Source: Colletotrichum lupini
Lineage: Eukaryota > Ascomycota > Sordariomycetes > Glomerellales > Glomerellaceae
Direction: 5' to 3'
DNA length: 64,000 nt
Assembly: GCF_023278565.1 (NCBI RefSeq)
Contig: NC_064672.1
Location: 5,580,001 to 5,644,000, forward strand
A model generated the notes under the pieces. The model saw only the letters and a list, made by a program, of their open reading frames with translations, did no database searches and had not been told where the DNA came from. Below are positions 26,573 through 34,828 of this stretch, one piece after another (the first letter of the stretch is position 1; each line of letters starts with the position of its first letter). The position numbers and the translations under genes are program-made.

Positions 26573-28434
26573 ACGTATATAATAAGCGAGCTATTTAAAT
26601 AAGCGAGCTACTTACCCGATCGCGACTATATTATATTCGTAACTAAAAAGTAGCACTTAGAAAAGTAATTTAATTAAAACTATTTAGTATCCTCTTTTTT
26701 AAATATTTCTTTAGTAATTTAATATATTTATATATTATAACTAGTATTTTTATAAACGCTATATCGTTATTAACCTATTTTAGTCCTTAGTTAATAACTA
26801 CTATTTCGACGTATTTCTTTTTTAATTTAGGTTATTACCTCTCTTTATAACTAAAGTTCTTTTCCGTTAGCTATTATAAAACTTCTTTCTTATTTAAAAC
26901 GTATTTTCTTAGCTTTTTTACGTTAGCTAAGTAGGTTATTCTCTTTTTAAAAGATTTAGTACTCCGATTTTAATAAAATAATTTAGTATATAAATCCTTA
27001 TGCCCTTTTTAATAAATACTTAATAATTTTAATAATCGAAGTTAAGGAGCTATTTTAATAACGAGCGATTCGAGTTTTAATAAGTTACGACTATAATAAT
27101 ACTTTTATTAAGTTATTTAATATTTAAAAAGTCTAAGCTAGTAATATTATTAAAAAGGATCTTAGAAACATTAGAGTATATAACTTTACGTTAAGCTTAA
27201 ATAGTATACTCTCTATACTTAAAAGCATAAGCCCGGCTCTTCTAAATCCTCTTTAAATATTTGTTTTTATAATTATTTATATAAATACCATATAAAACGT
27301 AGAGAAAAAGTCCTTTTTTATAATATAAGTATTACCCCGTTATATATTTTTTTAATTTCTCGGCCGTATACCGTTTTTAAAAGCCTAAAATATTTAATAT
27401 CTAAGGGCTATAATAAATAAAATAAATAAGCCGGTATGTAAAGGGTAACGATATTATTCTCTTCATAATATAACTTAAAATCTATAGAGTAATAACTTTC
27501 GTATTTATTAATAATAAGGAGGTAATATTAACCTTTTATACGTAGTTTTATATACCCTTTAAAATACTTTACTTAATCTAAGCCTTTTTTATTTATTATT
27601 TAGCCGTTTTTAAACGTTACGATAACCTAATTATATAATAAACCGGATTTTATATACTAAGTAAAAAAATAATATTTACTTATAATAATAATATATAGCG
27701 GGACGCTATAGCCTAACGAGCTAATAGCCTAAATAACTATAACATATTTATAATTACTAAGCTATATTATTTTTATATTTAAATGCCTTTTTATACTCAT
27801 AACGACTATTCTAAATATAATCAAGCTTATTATAAAGCTAGTCTTGTCGAAGTTATAAATATCGGACTTTATAATACTATATTTTATAATTATGTTTATT
27901 ACGAAGTAAAACTACGTATTTATTATATTTAAGTCTTTATATTAAGCCCTCTTATAGTTATATTTATAAAAAAATCGTATCTAGAGCTATAGTTAGCGCT
28001 TAATAAAGTTAAAAGCTTAGCGCTTTTTAATAAGGGGCGCGTTATGGTTAGTAAGTAATTAATTAGCTATATCTTTTATATTACTAACATAAGGAGGAAA
28101 CGATTAGGAATTTAGGTTAAGAATATACTTAACTAGCTTCTCTTTTTTAAACATAGTTAATTTCCGTAAGTTTAGTATAATATCTTATTATATAAATATA
28201 CTTTTTAAACGGGTACTTAAGGTCCTAAGAGGGACTAAGTAAATCTTAAGTACTACTTGAATACTTAGTTTTAAGGTTTTTTTAATAGCTTAGATCGCTA
28301 AGTTTAACTAAGTTTCTTTAGTTTATAATATTATAGTTATATTATAGCGTTGCGTAAAGTAAAAAGTAGAAAATAAAATAGTTATAATTAGGTAGGTAGC
28401 TCGCTTATCTAGGCAGCTCGCTTATTATATACGT
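26573..28434 (-). mobile_element. RIP-degraded Fot1/pogo (Tc1-mariner) DNA transposon with DDE transposase
   Basis: 1,862 bp, the usual length for Fot1/Pot2-type elements. About 45-bp terminal inverted repeats begin ACGTATATAATAAGCGAGCT at both ends (26,573 and, reversed, 28,434), with a TA duplication outside each. Within each repeat the motif ATAAGCGAGCT occurs twice. On the minus strand the degraded transposase gives an N-terminal HTH/CENP-B-like region near 28,000-28,330 with KLTxxxEExLVxYILxLxSxxFPP-like spacing. A DDE_1 region near 27,150-27,560 reads YRLLILDGHESH-like and then LLQPLDVGxFGPLK-like. Stops throughout show it is dead. Confidence 0.8.
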
Positions 28435-28472
28435 TATAAGAAGTATTATAGAAATTATATAAAACTTATTAT

Positions 28473-29664
28473 CCCCCTAACAGAGCAATCCGCTAGGGCC
28501 GTACTATATATTACGTATTAAAGAAAACTAGGTATATTACGCTCTATACTTAATTACTAATTAAAATAGTTAACTAACTTAACCGTTATTTTCTTTTTAT
28601 TAACTCTTAACTTTCCCTCGCCCGTTTAGAGGGCAAGTTATACTTATTTTAATATATATAAAACCTCTTAATACTAGCCCGCGTAAATCGCTAAATTTTA
28701 TATTATATACTCTTTTTTATTAAAGGTTAGGGGGCCCCTTATATATTCCTTTATATTTATAATATAGCCCGTATTAAAAAGATTTCTAACTTTATAAAGT
28801 ATAATTTTTAAGCTAATATTAATATATTAAATTTTAATATCTATACTAGCCCGGCTATTTATAGCGTTCGTATTATTACTTAGCCGAATTCTATATTATT
28901 AAAAAGTACTTTACTAATTCTTAGGCATACTTATATTAATTATAATAGCTATAGCGTCGAGCTAGCCGAGGGCGCCTAGCCCGAGAGGGGTAGACTTATT
29001 AACGGGCATCTTTAATTAAGGCATGCGGCTTTCTTATCCCCCGTACTTATAAATGCCACTAACACTCTTCTGAGAGAGTTCTAGCCCACTAATTACTAAC
29101 TATATACTAGGAGAGTAGGTTCTTATCGAGGTAGTATTTTAACTAGCTAACCTCTTAACTAGTTATTTAACTAGCTATTTAAGTAGTAGTTTATATATTA
29201 ATAAGTTTACTTAGTAGATTTATTTAGTAAATTTGTTTAGTTTAAATAGATAGTAGCTTTGGGCAATATTAAAAGCGATAAGAATAAAAAAAATCTTTAC
29301 GAGCTTTAGTACGTAAATATTAGCCTATTTAGCCCTTTTTCTAAAAACCTTTATATTATTATTAAAGTTTAGAACCTTTATAGTTAAGGGCTATTTTTAA
29401 TTATTACGGCCGACTATTATAGCTAATTATTATAGCTAACCTCTATTATTAACTTTTCTAGCCGGCGCTACCGTAGGGCAGCTTATTTAGCCTAAATTAT
29501 ATAGTAGTTTTCGTATTAAAATTACTATATTACGTTAAGCGCATACTTAAGGCATATTATGCGTATTATACAATTAAAAAGTATACTATATTATATAATT
29601 TCCTTCAAAAGCGTAATCCTATTAAGGTCGATCTTTTACGCTTATAAAGCCGGAAAAAAACCAC
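28473..29664 (+). mobile_element. 1.2-kb retroposon-like element, copy 2 (1,192 bp)
   Basis: An inverted homologue of 12,958-14,128, with an exact 17-bp flanking direct repeat TATATAAAACTTATTAT at 28,456-28,472 and 29,665-29,681. It starts with CCCCCT and ends with GCCGGAAAAAAACCAC. No coding frame was recognised. The two copies have different but similar (TATAAAA-type) target duplications, so they are independent insertions. It landed about 20 bp outside the Fot1-like element. Confidence 0.65.
29201..29239. repeat. 13-bp tandem repeat, three units, inside retroposon copy 2
   Basis: The counterpart of the six-unit array at 13,371-13,448, read on the opposite strand. Confidence 0.65.
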
Positions 29665-29681
29665 TATATAAAACTTATTAT

Positions 29682-30081
29682 TATTTCTAAATATATTAAA
29701 TATTTATATTCAAAATAAAATTAGTAAATGATTTAATAGCATAGGCGCGCGTGCGTAGTAAACGGGGGTACTTATAGTAATTACGAGAGGTTAAAAAAAA
29801 GAAAATAACTAAGTAATATTATAAAAATTTAGATATACGTAAAGTAGCTAAGTAGCCTTACTCTTAGTAATTTATATATTAAAAATAATAAAATATACGC
29901 TATTCTAAGTTAGGATTTTATTTACTTTAAATAAAGGGATATATTTATAATAAACGCGGTTTAAAAAATACGTATCCCTTATACCTATTTTTCTTTTATT
30001 TATATTTAATTAAATTAGGCCTTTATAAGGGTATTTAGAGATTCTATTTTAGGTATAATAGCTCCTTAGCGGTAGCGTCTA
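29682..30081. other. RIP-degraded AT-rich sequence without recognised content
   Basis: About 400 bases of low-CpA sequence. A pyrimidine-rich stretch near 29,990-30,010 is the only visible structure. No terminal repeats or protein motifs were found. Confidence 0.4.
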
Positions 30082-30431
30082 GGGGGTATGTCACGAGATA
30101 TGGATGTGGTTAATACTACCCACATTAAGTAGGCCCGCTTTTTATAATAGTTATAAGCCCAGCTCCTATCCGCTATTGTTATAATAATTAAGTATTGTAT
30201 TATTTATAAGTCGTATACTTATAAAGCGAGAGGCGGCCGTTCGAGTCTCTATATAGGTAGAGGTTTTTTTAACTAGTTTACTACTTATAGGGCTAAGGCT
30301 ATTATTTATAGGGCTAAAGTATAGTATAGACGCCTATTATACGGATAACGGCTCTAGGCGTCTAGGGGGTGTATTACGAGATATAGATGTGGTTAATGCT
30401 GCCCACATTGAGTGGGCCCGCTTTTTGTGAC
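30082..30431. repeat. 76-bp direct repeat pair bracketing a tRNA-like segment at the heterochromatin edge
   Basis: A block starting GCGTCTAGGGGGT occurs at 30,082 and again 272 bases later at 30,354. Each copy runs through CACGAGATAT and GGCCCGCTTTTT to a GTGACA-type end. The first copy carries RIP-type changes (ATAATA instead of GTGACA) and the second is largely intact, so the RIP boundary falls between them. TGTCAC...GTGACA within the unit resembles LTR ends. Between the copies, 30,210-30,262 has a 5-bp stem with a 7-base loop and a B-box-like GTTCGAGTC, suggesting a tRNA-derived (SINE-like) origin. This last reading is weak. Confidence 0.5.
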
Positions 30432-30515
30432 AGAATCTGCATAGCAATGGTGTTTTGACAAATTTTCTATGTCTATCGATTACACTATGTTACTTCTATC
30501 ATCTAGATCGTTTCT

Positions 30516-31751
30516 TCATACCATGTTATTGACCCTGTGCCGTCTATCATGGCCCGTAGTGTCTGGAATCGAGTGATTGTCACCCGTATCGTCGGGTCCG
30601 TTGTGTTGAATAACGTCCATCTCAAGGCTGTCGTCCTTGCCGACGATGTTCTCGGCCGAGCTGGCATAATTCTTTCGTGGCCCGGAACTGATTGTCTCGA
30701 CGTTTGTTCCTCTGGTACCTTTCGTCCCCCTGCTGTTCTGCCTGTCTGGATTGGAGAGCCCAAGTGTAGATTTCGCCGCATGCCACGATCCCATGATGGC
30801 CGCGTCAAGCACCGGTAGTGAGGCCGTCACGATGCCCATGGATATGTCGAGCACCGTCCATCTCAAGATGATGGTGTAGTCCCAAAAAATGTCAGTTGAC
30901 GTGAATGGCTGCAGCTGTTGCAACAGACCGCCAGTGACGGTCAGCCCTCCCGCAGCCCAGATGATGAAGAGTCTAATCTTCTTCCCTCTATCAATACGAA
31001 TGCTCCACAAGATAATGATTGGTGTTGCGAGGAGGAGGACACTCTGCACCACGTGGATGATGCTGAGGACCTTCGCACTGAGGAACTGGTTTCCACACGT
31101 CGCTGGCTCTGCTAAGGCTCCTGCAAACTCTCTGTCCCAAACAGCTCGTGGCGGATTGCAAAGGAAGATGCTCCAGAACAAGGCAGCAATGACATACGCA
31201 ACAACCGTGACGAGGAAAATATCCGCAAGAATTCTCCACGTCCTGTACGCCGTGTCGACGAGCCGTCTGATGAAGAGAGTGATGGATATCTTGATGATGC
31301 CGACCGTGGGGTAGTATAGAAGTCGGCAGATAGTAAGGTAGTAGGAGTAGAACTGGTAGTCGTCGTACGTGTTCTCCCAGGTGTGTGTGCCGCCTCCTGC
31401 GTCGACGACGACGAGGATCTGCAGTATCGGATATACCACTGCGAGAGTTGCTGCCGCTATGATAACCCAGTCGTCCCATCCGAACTTGGTTTGTGCTCCC
31501 CGTCCGCGAACCCAAAGTCTTCCTGCTGTTGGTACGATGATGGCGAGTAGGACAATAATCATTCCTGCGATGATGGCGCCCTGCTTAGACTCGTGGACGG
31601 CGTTCGCGGGCTCCTTTGCGGCGAAGAGGTAACCCAAACTAGGGTCGAGTGTCGTAACGCCATACTGTCGGTAGATACCCCTGATGATGTTGTAGTCCTT
31701 CGTGTTGTTTGGCGGTTTTCCAATCTTCGCTGAGGTCGTTGCGTTCGACAT
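30516..31751 (-). CDS. Rhodopsin-domain (SAT4/PTH11-like) seven-helix membrane protein
   Basis: A single-exon gene of 411 aa. The start is the ATG at 31,751 in a good context (CGCCATGTC); the frame extends upstream only to a GTG, which is not used in fungi. Seven hydrophobic segments lie near residues 58-77, 94-116, 134-160, 174-197, 228-251, 259-280 and 296-318. The order and spacing match the fungal rhodopsin/SAT4 family, including the GWDDW segment before helix 2, CNPP after helix 4 and the SLPVLDAA end of helix 7. A polar, low-complexity tail of about 90 residues follows. Members are plasma-membrane proteins of mostly unknown ligand; some (PTH11) sense host surfaces. The CFEM domain of PTH11 is absent. 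The stop codon is only about 85 bp from the repeat block, yet the gene shows no RIP-like composition. Confidence 0.85.
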   Translation of the reverse strand: MSNATTSAKIGKPPNNTKDYNIIRGIYRQYGVTTLDPSLGYLFAAKEPANAVHESKQGAIIAGMIIVLLAIIVPTAGRLWVRGRGAQTKFGWDDWVIIAAATLAVVYPILQILVVVDAGGGTHTWENTYDDYQFYSYYLTICRLLYYPTVGIIKISITLFIRRLVDTAYRTWRILADIFLVTVVAYVIAALFWSIFLCNPPRAVWDREFAGALAEPATCGNQFLSAKVLSIIHVVQSVLLLATPIIILWSIRIDRGKKIRLFIIWAAGGLTVTGGLLQQLQPFTSTDIFWDYTIILRWTVLDISMGIVTASLPVLDAAIMGSWHAAKSTLGLSNPDRQNSRGTKGTRGTNVETISSGPRKNYASSAENIVGKDDSLEMDVIQHNGPDDTGDNHSIPDTTGHDRRHRVNNMV

Positions 31752-32890
31752 GGCGAAGGGTAGGGGGTTCGGACTGGAGGTCTGGGGCAGGTCGGACTCG
31801 TGGTAACGGATCACCCGTATGGGGAGGGGGGAGGCCGGGCCGCTTTATGATATGGATTCGATCAGATGGAAGGTAGCAACATGGCGGAGAATCTGATGTA
31901 TCATGGTGCGCAGTCTAGGTTGGTTTCATATCGTGGTTATCAAGATCAGGTTCCTTGATGAGTGATGGCCTAGCCAGCGTTAACCCCATATGGTGTGGAT
32001 TAAGTCCCGGGAACGTGGGATGGGCTGAAAGGTCGAAGACTCATAGACTCGCAGTCTATCCGTAGTACCTAGTAAGTATCATTACAAAAATTGCGCGACA
32101 ACAGTGAACAGAGGGGAACAGTATTGGGAAAGACGAGCCGCTGTTTTGGCTCGTGTTCCACCTAGGCCCGCGATGGCCATCCAGCTCATAAATTAAGCGC
32201 AAGGTCAAGGTTGTCTTAGAGCGTGCAGCTGAAGTGGAGGGTGAGGCGATCTCGAGTCATGGCCCCTCCTTCACTCTATGCCGTCGGCAGCCTACCTTGC
32301 GACGCGAACGCCGGAAGGCCTGTGAGTTCGCGGCACAGGTCCAATGGTGAGCCCTGGGCGTCAAAGATCGGACAAGCCCAAAGCTGCAGTCAGAAACTCT
32401 GAAAAGAGGTTCCTCAGCGTTCCGGGGTTTTCCCCTTCTATAGCACGTCACGCCTCTGCCTTGTGCAGATGGACTGGCAAGGGGTGACTTGCGGGCAGAG
32501 GCTTGGCTTGCGATCGGTTGGGAAACTGGTCCGTCGAGGGGAACATTCTCTCTCCACGGTGTTGGACCCAGTCTTGCCCAGTTCCCCGAGATTGCGTTCA
32601 AAAGTTCGTTGCTCCAATATTTGCAATTCGGAGAGTCCTGTTTGGCTTGATCCGAACCAACACAGAAACGAATCAAGCTCCGGTCGTTTAGCGTATATTA
32701 ACAGTATTCCTCGTTCGCAAGCCCTGCTTTAGAACCCGTTCTCGCCTTTTCTTTACTCGTCTGATGATGATGCGCGTTTGACCTGTTTGTGTGTTCCAGC
32801 CAGATAAATCTGTGCGCATCTAGCGCGCTCCTCTTCTCTGTTGTCTGGCGTGTGTCAAACTGCTTCAACGTCCCGCCAGCCACAGAAATC
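31752..32890. other. Divergent intergenic region between the SAT4-like and hydrolase genes
   Basis: 1.1 kb containing both promoters. A pyrimidine-rich stretch (CTTTTCTTTACTCG) precedes the hydrolase start at about 32,745. Open frames of up to 139 codons on either strand lack conserved motifs or intron structure and are not called. Confidence 0.5.
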
Positions 32891-34072
32891 ATGGTCCGAT
32901 TTGCGGGTTTCTCCGCCCTCGCGCTGGCCGCATCAACGGTCACGGCCACCTCAAGTGCCGACAGTAGCTGCATCGGCGTCAACGCCGTCAGCTCCACGTG
33001 CAGACCTTCAGAGACGTTGCACAGTCGAGAATTCTTCTACGTCGGGGGCCAAAGCGCTCCAGACCCCACGGGCAACATCACCATCGGCCAGCTCTACGTC
33101 GAGAAGCTCACCCCCATCCTCACGCTACGCTCGACCCCCTTGGTCTTCATCCACGGTGGCGGCATTCCGGGAACCACATGGCTCAATACCCCTGACAATC
33201 GTCCCGGGTGGGCGACCTACTTCCTGAAGCAAGGCTACCAGGTTTACCTCGTCGATGCTAACAGCATCGGCCGATCCACGGCCAACAACGCCGCCAACTT
33301 CACCATGGCCGTAGGCATGTCGGCCGAGTTTGTCGAGATGGGCTTCACCGGCGTCAAGAACTACAACACCTACCCCCAGTCTCAGCTTCACACCCAGTGG
33401 CCCGGCACGGGTATGCGCGGCGATCCCTTCTTTGACCAGTTCCAGCAGAGCTTCATCCCATACACAACCAGCCAGGTCTCCCAAGAGCTAGCCATGCGCA
33501 CCGCTGGGTGTGAGCTTCTTTCCCTCATTGGCGCACAGTCTTACCTCATCTCCCACTCCCTGGGCTCCAAGTTCGCTATCGGCATCTCCAATGATTGTCC
33601 CCAGCATCTCGCCGGAAACATCAATGTTGAGCCCTCCACGATCCCCTTTCGCGCGTACGGCTATGGTCTGACCAGTACTGCGGCTAATCCATGGGGTCTG
33701 ACGAACACCCCTGTCGACTACGAGCCGGCAGTATCCAGCGCCGCGGAACTCAACGCCACTGTCGAATCTGTGGGTGAGCCGTCGTTAGCTCATCGTAACT
33801 GCTACCTTCAAAAGGAACCTGTCCGAAAACTTCCCAAGATCGCCAGCGTACCGTACCTGGCTTTGACGGGAGAGGCCAGTGTCCACATTACTTACGATCA
33901 CTGTATCATCGATTATCTGAAGCAGGTGGGTGGCCAGCCGGAGTGGATCAAGCTTAGTGAAATTGGGATCAAGGGCAATGGCCACTTCATGCACCTTGAA
34001 AAGAACAATCTCGACATCGCTCCTTTGGTCCACAAATGGGTCAAGAAGCAGCAGCAATGGTGGTGGTGGTGA
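32891..34072 (+). CDS. Secreted esterase-like alpha/beta hydrolase (Esterase 713-like)
   Basis: A single exon of 393 aa. The start is the ATG at 32,891 (AATCATGG); the upstream extension begins only with GTG. Residues 1-20 form a signal peptide. An oxyanion-type HGGG is at 88-91. The nucleophile elbow reads SHSLG with Ser223, and a GNGHF motif gives the likely catalytic His365. Glu247 in NVEPS sits where Esterase 713-type enzymes carry an acidic residue; this placement is from family memory. The TTWLxTPDxRPGW block and a VDxxxxGRS segment near 122-129 also fit that family. The substrate is unknown. The protein ends in an unusual run of four tryptophans. Confidence 0.8.
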   Translation: MVRFAGFSALALAASTVTATSSADSSCIGVNAVSSTCRPSETLHSREFFYVGGQSAPDPTGNITIGQLYVEKLTPILTLRSTPLVFIHGGGIPGTTWLNTPDNRPGWATYFLKQGYQVYLVDANSIGRSTANNAANFTMAVGMSAEFVEMGFTGVKNYNTYPQSQLHTQWPGTGMRGDPFFDQFQQSFIPYTTSQVSQELAMRTAGCELLSLIGAQSYLISHSLGSKFAIGISNDCPQHLAGNINVEPSTIPFRAYGYGLTSTAANPWGLTNTPVDYEPAVSSAAELNATVESVGEPSLAHRNCYLQKEPVRKLPKIASVPYLALTGEASVHITYDHCIIDYLKQVGGQPEWIKLSEIGIKGNGHFMHLEKNNLDIAPLVHKWVKKQQQWWWW

Positions 34073-34828
34073 TGATTGCGCAATGCTGTGCAGCGGCTGG
34101 ACTGAAGAGGATGTGTTACCTATGTAAATAGCATAAGCATACCTGTACATACACGCAGTAATCGTAATCCGATACCCTTAACGTGCAAAGGCCGCTAGAC
34201 TGTACTCCCGGACATTTAACTCGCCACACCACAAACCACAAACATATCGGATTCTAGTTAGAGCGGTCTCTGCCTGCCGGGCCAAGATTGACCGCGCATA
34301 TAAGCGCAGAGTCAGATCATCTTCATTATTTATGCTGCCGCACTGCATATTGTGGATGTCTCAATATAAAGCTGTAAACTCTGCTAAGACGGCCCGCGGC
34401 TTCCCTACTATTTTTAGGTTCAGGACAAGGAAGTTTAACCACTGAAGTCTTTCCCCGGGAATAGCGAAGTTCCCGCTTTGGAACAACTCGATCCAAGTTC
34501 CTCGGCAGTTTGTGGACAGCAGGCCAACAGCTGTTTCATCGACAGCTACCATTTGCTGGCCTTGCGGCATCGAGTGTTTTGGCCCCCAGGAATGCTTCTC
34601 ATGCCTAACTTCAGTTTTACAACAGCAATAAGAAGCACCTGTCTCGAATCGCATTACAATGTGAGCTGGTGATCTGATGGGCTGATGCTGGCGGTACAGG
34701 TACACAACAGTGGGAAACGCGTGTGTCAATACACCCGTGCCTGAGACAGGAAACAGTATTGAGGATTAAATTCGGTTGGCAACAATTGCTATCGAGTAGG
34801 GTGCGATTTCGTTAACCACATAATCTCC
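34073..34828. other. Convergent 3' intergenic region
   Basis: 756 bases between the 3' ends of the hydrolase and the subtilase. No gene is seen; a 122-codon frame on the minus strand has no supporting feature. Confidence 0.5.

Noticed and set aside
12958..29664. The two 1.2-kb blocks as LTRs of one large retrotransposon
   Set aside because: Each block has its own exact 15-17 bp flanking duplication with a different sequence, so they are separate insertions.
30180..30265. A functional tRNA gene (apparent GTA anticodon loop)
   Set aside because: Only the anticodon arm and B-box look right. The acceptor and T stems do not pair, and the segment is RIP-affected; at most it is tRNA-derived.
31752..31814. 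An N-terminal extension of the SAT4-like protein by 21 residues
   Set aside because: It would need a GTG start; the ATG at 31,751 has a better context and the family needs no extension. The same reasoning removes the upstream extension of the hydrolase (32,789) and of the GH93 enzyme (40,362).
32257..32676. A 139-codon minus-strand frame in the 31.8-32.9 kb intergenic region
   Set aside because: No motif, and plus-strand frames overlap it equally well.
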